Source: Juglans regia (Eukaryota > Streptophyta > Magnoliopsida > Fagales > Juglandaceae). From it: DNA of 64,000 nucleotides. Positions 1 through 11,117 of the stretch are shown in pieces. Below the pieces are notes generated by a model. It saw only the letters and a list, made by a program, of their open reading frames with translations, was not told where the DNA came from and did not search any database. Positions within the stretch are counted from its first letter, which is position 1. Every line of letters starts with the position of its first letter. The stretch lies in NCBI RefSeq assembly GCF_001411555.2, contig NC_049907.1, positions 30,709,001 to 30,773,000 of the forward strand. Reading direction: 5' to 3'. Both the position numbers and the translations under genes were made by a program.

Positions 1-43
1 CGTGGAGTGTATAAATGTTACACAATTATTTTAAAATAATAGA

Positions 44-156
44 GTTTAATATTAAAAAGTTAATTTTTTTCATATACTGAATCACGTATTTACTTAATTT
101 AAAAAAAAAAAATTATACGACAGTTACACAATTCATGATTACAAATATCATTTTTC
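44..156. repeat. Short dispersed repeat, degenerate copy
   Basis: This AT-rich stretch shares its layout with positions 49412-49532. In both, GAG-TTTA-TATTAAAAA is followed by a T-run, a TCACGTATTTACT-like or CTCATATTTACTCACT-like block, an A- or T-run, and an end resembling ACAATTCATGATTACAAATA. The two copies are diverged and no terminal repeats can be fixed, so this is called only as a dispersed non-coding repeat. No gene is seen from here to about 670. Confidence 0.4.
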
Positions 157-670
157 AATAAAAAAAATTGATCATTCATTTAATTGTATTTGTCTTGTAT
201 AGCAAACACCCTTTGAATTACATTGGGTTATACTTTGGTGACAGATCAATATAATATATCACCCCGATCCGGCCTTAATCTACGCCAGTATCACAGACGA
301 CCTTTCACATTTATTAATTAATTCATATCTTTGTTCTAGTTTTTGTCTTGTTTAAATATTAATAATTTATTATCTTTCCATGGAAGTCTATTCTATAGTT
401 CTTGGGATTATACATGTTAAAGTCCAGAACTACTTGAAGGTTCCTAAAGCACGGTTTTGGTCCTCCAAAAAGAATAAATAATGCATAAAATATTACTATG
501 GAGAGAGGGGAACATGAAATCTTAATTAAATAAGACATCTTAGGGTTTTACAAAATGTGTTCCTTATGCTGCAGTTGAGATCGATAGCTATATTATAATT
601 AGCATCATATTACTTAAGAAATACTAATAATTAATCCCAAAAATCCGCTTCTTGTTAAACACAAACTCAA
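157..670. other. No recognisable feature
   Basis: AT-rich DNA without a convincing reading frame, terminal repeat or structural RNA. It lies upstream of the LINE remnant that begins near 671. Confidence 0.5.
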
Positions 671-989
671 ACAACAATGGCGAAAATGTGGAAAGTAAGC
701 ATGAGATAGAGGAGGAGTGGTAAGTCTTCTTTGTTTTAGGTTGGAGCAAGATTGAACCAAGTCACTACATAAGGCGAGTGGTTGTATTTGAACGACATGG
801 ATGGTTTGGAGGAACTATGGGATCAATTGAGGCTATCAGAAGAAGAGAATAGGACGATAGAGATAGATGGCGAGGTTATGGATGAAGTGCAGAGAAAGAG
901 TGAAAGAAGTCTGGTGGGCAAGGTGTGTATGGATCGACTGATTGGCAAAGACATCATATCCACAACAATGGCGAAAATGTGGAAAGTAA
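671..989 (+). repeat. 28-bp direct repeat at the start of the LINE remnant
   Basis: An identical 28-bp sequence beginning ACAACAATGGCGAAAATG occurs at 671-698 and again at 962-989. The second copy is in frame with the DUF4283-like segment and encodes the core TTMAKMWKV. The first copy lies outside that frame, just upstream. This looks like a local duplication, for example from template switching during retroposition. Confidence 0.7.
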
Positions 990-1232
990 CCGGCCATTTT
1001 CCAATAGGTTGGGCCAAACGTATTCATCATCATTTTTGCAACCCATGCGCATAAATAGAGAGTGAAGGACGGAAGGCCGTGGCTTTTTTATAACAACTTA
1101 TTCATCATAAAAAAAAAAGATGAAGTTTGATATTTTTGGATACAAATTCATAATTTGCCTCTGACATGTATGTCTCGAGATTGTGGGGTGCAAATAGGAG
1201 GTACAATGAAGTGCTAGAGATGGATGTCTAAG
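782..1232 (+). pseudogene. LINE ORF1, DUF4283-like N-terminal segment
   Basis: The open stretch 782-1054 encodes about 90 residues: an acidic leader (DGLEELWDQLRLSEEE), then ERSLVGKV, a DRLIGKDII segment and TTMAKMWKVTG. This is the arrangement of the DUF4283 region in plant L1 ORF1 proteins, which bind nucleic acid in the element's ribonucleoprotein. After a stop at about 1052, shifted frames continue with matching features (RVKDGRPWLF near 1070, GGTM and LEMDV near 1200-1230). The frame is then cut by the retroposon at 1233. The start shown is simply the first codon of the open stretch; the element's real 5' end is not identified. Confidence 0.65.
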
Positions 1233-1343
1233 CTCTCGAGACAAACCACTTTGTCTCTCTCTAAAACTCTCTCTCTTCTCTCTAAAACTTCCTTCACAGA
1301 TCCGGCTAGAGGAGTGGGAGCTTCGGCTCCCTTCCCCTCCCTT

Positions 1344-1379
1344 CCTCCTCCTCCTCCTCCTCCTCCTCCTCCTCCTCCT
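1344..1379. repeat. (TCC)n microsatellite
   Basis: About twelve uninterrupted TCC/CTC triplets inside the poly(A) retroposon. They create spurious polyproline and polyglycine frames on the two strands; neither frame has other protein character. Confidence 0.9.
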
Positions 1380-1705
1380 TCCTCCCCCCCTTCTCTTCTA
1401 TGTAGTGTTTGTTTTTGTGTATTTTCAAGCGAAATAAGAGAGAATCGCATATCTGGGTCTTCTCGCCGCCCACAGGCTAGCACGCGCCCCTCCATGGAGT
1501 TGCCTAGCCGCCGATCTTCAAGACCACTGAATGCGGAACCAAACGGAGAGGCGAGTAGCCCACACGCACGGGTCGAAGTTCCGGCGTCGTTTGGCGCGTG
1601 GCTTTCGCGCACCATCGGGGAGCCCTCTGCCAACATCACGCGTGGCGTTTCTGGAGTCTGTGAGTCCGGAATCTCCAAGGTTGACTGACAGTTTCTCTTC
1701 CCAGA

Positions 1706-1730
1706 GTGGCGTGTGTACTGCACACGCCAC
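1706..1730. other. Perfect 10-bp stem hairpin
   Basis: GTGGCGTGTG is followed by a 5-base loop and then by its exact complement CACACGCCAC. It lies in the middle of the poly(A) retroposon and may be an RNA structure of that element. Confidence 0.6.
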
Positions 1731-2162
1731 AACAGCCTCTGTGCACTGCTCTTTTCCTTTTTTGTGCAATGTTTTTCTTTGTAGTTTTATTTTGTGTAAT
1801 GTAGTTTCTAGGTAAATAAAAATCCAAAAAAAGTAGTGCCTTCGGACTTTGGTCTGAATGGAGTAGTAGTCCCCCCTTTGTGTTGACGGGTTTTGGTGGG
1901 ATTTGGTATACCCTACCCTGCTTAGTCGGGGTATGGGGCTTTGTAACTTTTGGTGTGGACAGATGTTGTATTTTCTCTAAGATTTAGGTCTTTAGAGATT
2001 TACCATCTGGACTAAACTATGTCAGTCACGAAAGTGTATTGGGAAGATACTAACGTTTGTAATTGGCTTGTTTTTTCAAGTCAACTTTGTAAGTCCTCTC
2101 TTAATGAAGGGTAACTTCCGTTTTATCAAAAAAAAAAAAAAAAAAAGAGATGGATGTCTAAG

Positions 2163-2345
2163 ATGACGGGCTGGGATGGGGGAACCGTCTTCGTGTAAAA
2201 ATCAAAACCGAATATCCAAAGCCACTCCAAGAGATTGAATAGACAACATGAATGGATGCAAAGTATGGGTTCCTTTGAAATATGAAAGCTTCCAAAATGT
2301 ACTTCAAGTGCAGAAGGATTCTACATGGCCCCCAATGATGTAACA
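2163..2345 (+). pseudogene. LINE ORF1, C-terminal part with zinc-knuckle remnant
   Basis: Immediately after the retroposon TSD the LINE ORF1 resumes with a WGNRLRVKI-like start. At 2265-2335 shifted frames give Y-G-F-L, then K-M-Y-F-K-C-R-R-I-L-H-G-P and a terminal C, matching the CCHC knuckle of plant L1 ORF1 (C-x2-C-x4-H-x4-C). The first cysteine and the frame are lost. Stops interrupt the reading frame several times. Confidence 0.6.
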
Positions 2346-3163
2346 AAAAGGATAATTAGAGGGACATGGCGGAGGTAGGTGCAAACTAGTTTGGGCCATG
2401 GCTTAGGGTAGATCCTTATTTGAGAAGAAGGTCATATGTTAATTATACTTATCTGGCTACAAAGCCTTCGGCAACACTGTATAGGAAAAAGAAAGGTAAC
2501 CATGGAAAAAAAGAGGTTGTCCTAATTCAAGTTTTGGTCTGACAGCAGCGGAGCAAAGTGAGTCAGAAAATGTTTGTGGAAAGGGCAAATGAAGTGTAGA
2601 TATTTACATAGGAGTGGGGAAAAGAAAGGAAACAGAGGTGATTGGGGAGGGAATGGAGGGTAGATTTCAAAATGCAGATTCGTAAGTGATATTGAGCAAT
2701 TGGCAGGAGAAATTGGGGAGAAGATCTGGGAGGATTGTGTGATGAATAAAGAGATGAAGATTCAGCATAAAGAAGGCCATTACAGTTTGGTGGTCCAAAT
2801 GCCTATAGGCCGCTGAACATGATCTTATTAGAAGATGGGCCGATCATTAACGAAGAACAACTCCTTGCTTTAGAAGGCTAAGTTGTGAAGAAGGATGTGA
2901 TGCAAACGCCAGACATGAGCTATCGAAGGAAAACAAGACTAACCAGGGGAAAGTGGAAGAGAAGAACAAGGGAAAATGGTATGGATCCCTGATCTTCTAA
3001 TTATTACTCTAGTAGATAAAAGGCAGTTGCTCAATGAGGATAGTGGAGAATCACAGCTATAAAAAAGAAAACCAGATTAGGAAAAAAGGGGTTTTATAAA
3101 AATTTTTTTTAAAAAAAGTGCTAATATGTTAGCGGAGGCTGCTTGCCAACCCCGCTAATCCCA
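2346..3163 (+). other. LINE ORF1 C-terminal tail and ORF1-ORF2 spacer
   Basis: No continuous frame survives. The purine-rich composition (many GAAGA, GGAGAA and AGAAG runs) and the position between the ORF1 knuckle and the ORF2 endonuclease fit the hydrophilic ORF1 tail plus spacer of a plant L1. No other element border was found here. Confidence 0.45.
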
Positions 3164-3787
3164 ATGATAATCTTAAGTTGGAACTGCAGGGGGTTGTGAA
3201 CCCTCGGACAGTTCAAGACCTTTGCTTGACAGTGAAGATTTGCCCCGGTTTGGATTGGAAACTCATTTTATCTCATCATTACAACTTTATCAAATTCCCA
3301 CACAAAATATCATAAACAATTCAACTTTTTCAAATTCCAAAACAATAATAATATTAAAAATTAATATTCTAACAACATTTTACTCAATTCATCTAAAATC
3401 ATCTCAACTCATTTCTGAATCCAAACTGGGTAAAGCGACCCAATTTAATTTTCTTGGTGGAGACTCAGGTTAAGCCTGGTAGGTTGGAGTTTTTTAAGAG
3501 AACATTGGGTTTCGAATGTTTTTTTGTAGTGGAGCCAGTAGGAAGGAGTGGAAGGTTGATTTTATAGTGGAGACATGAAATGCCTATTGAAATTGTTAAT
3601 TATTCAGAAAGACACATCAATGCTTGGGGTGAATGATGAGAAAGTAGATTCAAAATGATTTTGCACTGGATGTTACAATCACCCAGAAGTTATCAAGAGG
3701 AAAGAAGTGTGGGATCTACTGGTCTCTTTTAAACCTCTTGTACATAGGGGCTGGTGTGTGGTAGGTGGTTTTAATGAGATTGGATCT
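3164..3787 (+). pseudogene. LINE ORF2, N-terminal half of the AP-like endonuclease
   Basis: The ATG at 3164 starts M-I-I-L-S-W-N-C-R-G-L, the first conserved strand of the L1 endonuclease/exonuclease/phosphatase fold. After a one-base loss at about 3197 the next frame gives NPRTVQDLCL. A MITE then interrupts (3245-3430). Beyond it, frames give KPGRLEFFKRTLGFECFFVV (about 3470-3530), then IEIVNYSERHINAWG, and finally HPEVIKRKEVWDLLVSFKP and GWCVVGGFNEI just before 3787. The last part is the conserved D/GFN motif. The Athila element G1 enters straight after it. Confidence 0.8.
3245..3430 (+). mobile_element. MITE copy 1 (GTTTGGAT family)
   Basis: The ends are inverted, with CGGTTTGGATT on the left and AATCCAAACTG on the right. 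Inside are the family's TTTTATCTCATCATTACAAC, TCAAATTCCAAAACAATAAT and ATCTCAACTCATTT blocks. It sits inside the LINE endonuclease frame, so it is younger than the LINE. The right flank is TAA, but the left flank does not show a matching triplet. Confidence 0.75.
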
Positions 3788-5031
3788 TGATTACACCCAA
3801 ACTAGTACGTAGAATTATAATATAGTTCAGGGTGTCGATCCATAGGGAGTCGGAAGAAATACAATAAGACACAAGCTTAAAAGAAAATATCAAATTACAA
3901 TATGACAATAATCTGAAAATTTTACCTAAAACACGTAATTAAAATGAAATTAGGGTACGAATAAGAAGACAAGTAAAGCTTTGGACTTCCATCAACTGGA
4001 TCCAACACTCTGCCTTTTTCAATCCAAACTATATACATAATTAAGACTTATAGTACCAATAACCTAATTTGAAGATATGACATTATATTCATTTACTTTC
4101 TCAATGGCATGAAAAGCCTGTTTAAGTCACAATCATATATTCATAATCTTATAACTCAACAAAATCAAACCATAACAAGATTTAATATAATTGTCTCAAA
4201 CTTATAATATCCAAAAAAAAATAAAAATAGAGCATTGAATCCTAGAATCTTAAATAATAAAACTTAATCTATGAATTGAAATGAAGTCAAAATATTTTCA
4301 CTGATCAATTTTCGCCCTAGGTTTTACCCAAGATTTAGTTCTCCATGGAAGAACTAAAAAATAAAAATAGTAGTTTTCCCCTCTCTAAGATTGTGCCTCC
4401 TCTCCTGAAAAATTTTTCAATTTCGTGCTAATGATATGCTTATATATGGTAGGAAAAAAAATCCTAATGTCTTCATAATTCTCGCATAAAAAATGGCCTA
4501 AATTCTAGGACTCAGCTTGGCTGTCATGTATGTGCTTCAAGAGTTTGAATTTAGAAATCCTTATTCAACACAAATTTTTATCCCTTTAAGATAGTTTTCC
4601 AACGCATCAAGAATCGAATCAATCGGATGTGTGAATGAAAAGTTACGATCAAAATACTAAAGTATGTTCAGTCTGTCTTCTAGCGAATTTCAGACTTGGA
4701 CTTCTTGCGGTTTCCTTTTGTGATTTTTTTTCTTGATCTAAATTACTCTCAAATCATATCATTATTCTTAGATGAAGAGTCTTATACTCGTTGAAAGTTC
4801 TTAACTTGTTCCAACATCTTGCCCAATTGAAATTCCTCATTTCAATTTGACTAGACTTTGACTTGCTCTTTTATAAACTCTGAAATAAAACATAAAAATT
4901 TGCTTAAGAGTATTCTAAAGTAAATATAAACTCAATTAAAAAATACACAATAATTCCTATGATTTCTATTCACATTTTAACATTTTAGTCCAATAATAGG
5001 GTATTTAGAGTGCACTTACGTACACTCATCA
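3788..5031 (-). repeat. G1 3' LTR
   Basis: This is the downstream LTR relative to the element's minus-strand transcription. It matches 9776-11117 along its length, including the REP-like line TTCAGGGTGTCGATCCA and the shared CATCAAGAATCGAA region. Just inside it, at 5032-5046, the minus strand reads a purine-rich GTTTGGGGGTG, the expected polypurine tract. Confidence 0.85.
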
Positions 5032-6802
5032 CACCCCCAAACTTACTTATTGCTAGTCTCTAGCAATTTCTATGCAAAAGAGATAAAATAGACTAAAGAA
5101 AATACTAAAATAGCCCATAAACTCACATTTTTTAGATTCACATATCAAAAAAATTTAAAAAATCCAATAACCCATCAAGATCAATACACCTGTAGCAATT
5201 CACAGAGTATGTGTGTGTTCTCCAAACCAGAACCATATCTTACCACAAGTCTTGACACATGCAACATCAAGAACATCTAAAGTAAAATGTTCAACTCCAT
5301 AACTCACGAGTATAATAGTATTTCGTGTAAGCGTTCTCTCTATGGAGTTGACAAGTGGTGTACACACATTCATGTGGAGATTTAAGTAATTATGAACAAG
5401 CAACAAGCAAACATTGATCTTATGATAGGAACACTAACAAAGAGAATTCAACCATTTTTTCCACAGGCTTACTTGGGATCAGAATGATTAAAACAAAATG
5501 TTGTAATGTGGCTTAGGTTAGGTTATATGAAAAGAAAAGGAAAATGATTAAAAAATTTCCAAGTACATATCTAAGGAATCTTATTAAACATCTCAATAAA
5601 GCACATTCTTTACTTGATGTACTCTTCCGCCTTTCAAAACATCGAATAATGTCTCTTTTTCTTTTTCTTTTCTTTTTCATTTTTTATAATTTGGTAAACA
5701 ATTATATATCACCCTGGTATTTTGCTATTTCTACGCAGCCTTGGTATTTTTGCCTTTAAAGCTAACTCACTTGAAGAACTAGTAACTCGAGTTATTTCCT
5801 TTGTTTTTATTCTTCACTAAGAAATGAATTCCACATCTAGTACACACTTGGAAGTAAAAATGGTAGGAAAAATCAGTATATAGGTTATACTCCAATGTGG
5901 AGATGTATGGATAATATAGGTATATGAAGAAAAAAAGGCTATATGCGTTTTTTGGCTCAAAATTGTCTACTAAGGGTCTATAATTCAAAGGGTTGGCTTA
6001 AAATGCTCAAATGTTAATCCTAAATTGACTTTCATCATATTCCAAGTATATCCACCATCATACCACAAATCATACAATGATATTCTCAAAAGAAGTGCCC
6101 AATTCAAAAAATTAATGACGCTTATTACAATTTTCAGCATTTGTTGGCTCTCAATTTTTTCCAAAACTCACACATAAAGAGACTTAAGCAAAAGAGTTCT
6201 CTAGATACATATATCAAACCATAATCTTACCACAAACTTTGGGGATGAGTGCATTAAAAATTATGTGAATACCTTAGCATATCAAGATGGGGTTTGTTGA
6301 ATTCACTAAGATGATTATGTATGAGAATGAGTATACATGTGAAAGGATGTACGTGTGATGCTAATTAAAATTGTTTTTTGACACATGTAAACGTGCCATA
6401 GAGTTCCAACAAGCATTTATAAATGCATAATGTGCACCACCCCTCAACTTAAACGAAACATTGTCCTCAATGTTTAAAAATAAAAACAGAATGGAGAGTA
6501 ACTAAAGAGGGTAGAATACACCTGATGTGTGACATGGGCAGCCTGGTAAGCATAAGAGATGACAAACTGAAATGGCAAAAGGACACTATCCTGCAAATAG
6601 AAAACAAAAAAAATAGCAACAAACAAAAAAGAAAAAAAATGAATGAATGAAATGAAAAGAAAACAAATAAAAAAATATACCTGCATGGTTTGGTCAAGGT
6701 TGATAGACTGGGTCTGCAAGTAGAATATCTTCCATTTCAGGCATTTGTCTACCAATAAGGATTTTAAGGTGTTGACCATTTACTTTAAAGACCTTGCCAT
6801 CC
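5032..6802 (-). other. G1 untranslated 3' region
   Basis: AT-rich sequence between the integrase tail and the 3' LTR. Athila elements often carry a long non-coding or env-like region here. No env-like frame with membrane segments and no other insertion border is visible; the small frames are low-complexity phenylalanine- and serine-rich noise. Confidence 0.6.
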
Positions 6803-7060
6803 CTAGGGTCCTCTATTTCTACCGTCCAAAACATGCTTCATTACAAATAGGTCGGTCCACCTAGACTGAAGTTTTCTTGGGTGCTTATGAAATCTAGAAT
6901 CATATAAGTATACTCGGTCATTAGGCTTAAACGTCTTCCTAATAATATTTCTATCATGAAATGCTTTCATTTTAGCCTTATAGATTTTAGAGTTCTCATA
7001 AGCATCATTTCTCAATTCCTCTAACTCGATCAACTGAAATTTTTTAAGCTTACCCCGCAT
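6803..7060 (-). pseudogene. G1 integrase C-terminal tail
   Basis: An 85-residue open stretch contains IELEELRNDAYENSKIYKAK, then FHDRNI, FKPNDRVYLYDSR and LQSRWTDLFVMK. This is the C-terminal non-catalytic part of plant gypsy integrases, most like Athila: helical ELRNDAYE segment, F-H-D, and a small SH3-like strand ending S-R-W. The HHCC finger and the DDE core that should precede it are absent. Confidence 0.75.
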
Positions 7061-7157
7061 TCAATTTCGAAGAAAAACTAACAGAAGAAGTGCCACCTAG
7101 GCTGAGAAATGCATGCTTTAAACTTGAAGGCGGCGGTTTCAATTCCAATTTGGGACT

Positions 7158-7871
7158 TTACATGCTTGAAGGAATTTGTTTTTCACTTTTCTTAAGCAAC
7201 TCCTCAAATTTCGGTTGCCAAGCCTGTGTTCCATAATCCTGAGTTTTATAAAAAATAACATAAATATCAACAACATCATATGAATCACTAATAATATCAA
7301 TCTCAGAATTAACATGAAAATATTTAAGGAAATCAGAATCATGAGTTGTGTGAACTCCCTTGTCTATGAGTGCGTCAATGATGTACGTGTGGTGGCACTC
7401 ATCGTCATCTTTTGGTTGTTTTCCAATATGAAAAGTATTCACCTCTAGAATCATATTCCCAAAATAGAGCTTCATTAGACCATTTATGCAATTAATAAGT
7501 GCATTAGCCATAGTAAGGAAAGATCTACCTAATATGAGAGAAATCTTAGAGTCAGACTCAACAGCCGACTGAGTGTCTAAAATTAAAAAATCAACAGGGT
7601 AGTAAAACTTGTCAATTTGGATTAAAACATCCTCAATTATCCCTCTCGGTTTCTTAATTGAACGATCAGCCAATTGAAGTACAACAGAAGTTGGCTTAAT
7701 TTCACTCAAACCAAGCTGCAAATAAATGGAATAAGACAAATTTACACTAGCTCCTAAATCTAGTAAGGCTTGCCCAAACTCATGATTCCTAATATTACAT
7801 GCAATGGTTGGACAACTAGGGTCCTTGTACTTAGGAGGAATTCGTTGCTCAATTAGAGCACTAACTTGCAT
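7158..7871 (-). pseudogene. G1 aspartic protease region
   Basis: The 237-residue frame contains ALLDLGASVNLS, the D-L-G form of the retropepsin active site usual in Athila elements. It continues with a conserved PRGIIEDVLIQIDKFYYPVD segment and FLILDT, and a flap-distal I-L-G-R-S-F-L-T motif at about residues 115-121. In a working element this protease cuts the Gag-Pol polyprotein in the virus-like particle. It is the best preserved reading frame of G1. The frame then runs directly into the internal deletion that removed the rest of pol. Confidence 0.8.
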
Positions 7872-8122
7872 TGTCAGGAATACTGTCTTCTAAACATGGT
7901 GTCTCCTCTTTGTACACAAATATTTGAGAGCTTTTATATAAGTATGAACTTATTTAATAACATGTAAAAGAGGAAGATTGATCTCTACCTACCTGAGGTT
8001 CTCCAAGATTTTATTGCTATAATCCAAAGTTCGTATACTAGATTTTAAAGTTTGAGGAAATTGTACCTTAATTGGGTTCTTAATTACCTTGGTTTCCTTT
8101 GGCAACTCAGCACTATCATTGC

Positions 8123-9500
8123 CTATTCCTTTTTAATATCCTCTGACTTATCAGTTGTTAGGATGTGTAAGGACATACTACTTCGTGTCACAATGACATT
8201 AGCCTCCTTCAAATTTCCTTGAGCCATATGTTGACCTTGGGGTGTGGATTGAGGTTGAGAAGGGAACTTGCCAAGCTCATTCACCCTCAAAGAGCTCATC
8301 AACTTGGATACATGGTTCTTTATCTCCTTATTTTCCTCAACAACATGTATAATCAAATATTCAAACTTTTGATTAGTTTTACCATGTGCCTCAATAAAAG
8401 CATGTAAAGTAGTTCTAAAGAGTTCCTAGAAGAGGAATATTCATGATACGGTGTAGGACAAGCGCTAGGTGGCTCTGCAGGCTGCTGGTTTTCATATTTC
8501 CAACTAAAATTACGATGATTACGCCACCTCGGATTGTAGGTATTGGAGAAAGGTACAAAAGGCTTCTTGCAAAAGGTACATACCTAAGGTATTAGATTGT
8601 TCCTCATACATTCATTTCATTTCAGCAAATGTGGAGCACTCTTGAGCTAGGTGATCTATCCCACCACACATAAAACATGGTCCAAAGGACTCTACACAAG
8701 TAGCCATGTGTGTTGGCTTTAGATCCTTAGTTTTTAACACCTCTAACTCCCTAGTAAGCATCTCAACTTTAGCTTTTAGGCTATCATCTTCCCTACACCA
8801 CAATTTGGATTTCTAGTAGGTCGTGACCTATTTGTACTCTTAGTAGCACTAGGTCAGGTCCAAGTGTAAGCTTTTTCAGCAAGCTCATTGAGATATTCTA
8901 TGGCCTCATCTGGATTCTTCTGTAAAAATTCACCATTCCACATCATCTCTATGAATTGACGCTTTCTAGGTGTAAGTCCCTCATAGAAATAACTAACTAA
9001 GCACCAGTTTTCATACCCATGGTAAGGACACATACTCAACAACTCCTTAAACCTCTTTCAAGCTTGATACAAAGTCTCACTATCCTTTTGTACAAATGTG
9101 GAGTTTTGCCTCTTTAACGCATTGGTTTTATGTTAGGAAAAATATTTCTTAAAGAAGACCTGTGTCATTTCATTCTATGATCCTATTGATCGTGGCCTTA
9201 GTGAGTACAACCAACTCTTTGCTCTATCCTTCAAAGAGAAAGGAAAAAATTTAAGTCTCACAACATCATCTGTAGCATTAGACTATGGAAAGTCGCAATT
9301 ACTTCATCAAACTCTCTGATGTGCAAATAAGGATTTTTATTCTCTAAACCATGAAAGGTGGAAAGCAGTTGTATCATCCCTGTTTTAAAATCAAGTTGAA
9401 GAGTGTTGGCTGGAAACATGATGCATGATGGTGTGGCTGTGCGTGTTGGGTAGAGGTAATCCTGAAGAGTTTTAGTTGGTTGATCTTCGTGTTCACTCAT
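8123..9500 (-). pseudogene. G1 gag
   Basis: Several broken frames follow the order of an Athila Gag. First comes KTLQDYLYPTRTATPSCIMF, then FDFKTGMI-like and FHGLENKNPYLHIREFDEV segments (9500-9258). Next is SYFYEGLTPRKRQFIEMMWN with DEAIEYLNELAEKAYTW (9042-8854). Then comes a knuckle C-F-M-C-G-G-I-D-H-L-A-Q-E-C (about 8700-8640, pattern C-x2-C-x4-H-x4-C). The start chosen is the ATG at 9500; the original start could lie upstream. Stops and frameshifts separate each block, so it cannot make Gag. Confidence 0.75.
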
Positions 9501-9752
9501 TTCTTCGGGACTAGATGGATTGTCAAATAAATGATTTAAAAAATTTTGATTATGATTCTAGCACAAATCTACAAGCAAATCTGCCCAAGGGGTCTCTATA
9601 TCTGTGCATGCAAGGTAACAAAATACTAAAGACTAAAAATATTATGAAGAGAAAGAAGAGAAATAATGTAGCAAGTTAAAAGAAGGAACAAAGTTACCTC
9701 CTTTACAAACTATTGAAATAAATTATGCCTTGTATCGATTTTTGCACAGTAC

Positions 9753-9775
9753 TCTCCAGCAATTGTGTCAAAAAT
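9753..9775 (-). other. G1 primer-binding site, decayed
   Basis: Immediately inside the 5' LTR the minus strand reads TTTTTGACACAATTGCTGG. Athila elements carry an Asp-tRNA-complementary site of the TGGCGCCGTTGCC type here. Five of the six differences from that form are transitions, as expected after long cytosine deamination. Confidence 0.6.
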
Positions 9776-11117
9776 TGATTACACCCAAATTAGTACGTAG
9801 TATTATATTATTGTTCAGGGTGTCGATCCACAGGGAGTCGGAAGAAACACAATAAAATACAAGCTTAAAAGAAAAGATCAAATTACAATATGATAAGAAT
9901 CTGAAAATTCTACCTAAAGCACGTAATTAAAATGATATTAGGTGATAAGAAGGCAAGTAAAGCTTCGAACTTCCATCAACCAGATCCAATACTCTGACTT
10001 TTTCATTCCAAACTATATACATAATTAAGAATTACATCATCAAATTCCTAATTGGAAAATATGACATTGTATTCATTTACTTTCTCAAATTTAATTTTAG
10101 AATCTATTCTCCATTTACAAACCATAGTTTTCATATATAAAAATGAATATCAAATCTAAAGACGACACTATGTTCTTAAACAATAATGCAGCAAAAGATT
10201 ACATCAATGGCATGAAAAGCCTGTTTAATTCACAATCATATATTCATAATCCTATAGCTCAACAAAATCAAACCATAGCAAGATTTAATATAATTTTTTC
10301 AAACTTATAATATCAAAAACAAATAGAGAATTGAATCTTAGAATCTTAAACAATAAAGCTTAATCTATGAATTAAAATAAAGTCAAAGTATTTTCACCAA
10401 TCAATTTTCGTCCTAGGCTTTACCCAAGATTTAGTTCTCCATGGAAAAACTAAAAACTAAAAATAGTATTTTTCACCTCTCTAGAATTGTGCCTCCTCTC
10501 CTAAAAAACTCTCAATTTCATGCTAATGATATGCTTATATAGGGCAGGAAAAAAACTCTAATGTCTTCATGATTTTCGCATAAAACATCGCGTAAATTTT
10601 AGGACTCAGTTTTGCTGCCACGTACATGCTTCAGGATTTCAAATTTAGAAATCGTTGTTAGACACAAATTTGTATCCCTTTAAGATAACTTTCCAACACA
10701 TCAAGAATCGAACAATTGGATGTGTGAGTGGAAAGTTACGATCAAAATACTAAAGTATGTCCAGGTTGTTTAGTGAATTTCGGACTTGGACTTCTTGTTG
10801 TTTCCTTTTTTTTTTTCCTTGATCCAAATTGTTCTCAAACCATATCATTATCCTTAGTTGAAGAATCATTCACTCGTTGAAAGTTCTTAACTTGTTTCAG
10901 AGTCTTGCCCACTTGAAAGTCCTCATTTGAATTTGACTAGGCTTTGACTTTCTCTTTTATAGACTCTGAAATTAAATATAAAAATCTGCTTAGGAGTATC
11001 CCAAAATAAATAGAAACTCAATTCAAGAATACATATTAATTTCTATAATTTCTATTCACATTTTAACATTTTACTCAAATAATATGGTATTTAGAGTGCA
11101 CTTTCCTACACTCATCA
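9776..11117 (-). repeat. G1 5' LTR
   Basis: The upstream LTR for minus-strand transcription. It is about 100 bp longer than the 3818-side copy, mainly through extra sequence at about 10095-10205. It ends at 11117 and is followed by the TATCT copy of the target site and by the resumed LINE frame. Confidence 0.85.

Larger units (their letters stand above)
1233..2145 (+). mobile_element. Poly(A) retroposon, probably an internally deleted L1, with a 17-bp TSD
   Basis: The block is flanked by perfect copies of AGAGATGGATGTCTAAG at 1216-1232 and 2146-2162 and ends in an A-run at 2128-2146, the marks of target-primed reverse transcription. It opens with a pyrimidine-rich CTCTCTCT leader like plant L1 5' UTRs. 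It ends with a TAATGAAGGGTAACTTCC-type tail just before the A-run. Nothing resembling ORF1 or ORF2 lies between, so it is either a deletion derivative moved in trans or an unrelated non-autonomous retroposon. It splits the host LINE ORF1 shortly after the LEMDV segment. Confidence 0.75.
3788..11117 (-). mobile_element. G1: internally deleted Athila-type Ty3/gypsy retrotransposon
   Basis: Two similar direct repeats of about 1.25-1.35 kb (3788-5031 and 9776-11117) start TGATTACACCC and end ACTCATCA on the plus strand. Between them, on the minus strand, lie gag remnants (9500 to 8123), an Athila-style protease (7871-7158) and only the C-terminal end of integrase (7060-6803). The reverse transcriptase, RNase H and integrase core are gone. 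The flanks are GATCT (3783-3787) and TATCT (11118-11122), a 5-bp TSD with one mismatch. With the element removed, the LINE endonuclease frame reads straight across the join. Lineage is inferred from the protease, integrase-tail and primer-site features. Confidence 0.85.

Noticed and set aside
1214..1827. Overlapping long frames on both strands near the TCC repeat
   Set aside because: They lie in a non-coding retroposon, are driven by the microsatellite and GC-rich sequence, and have no domain character.
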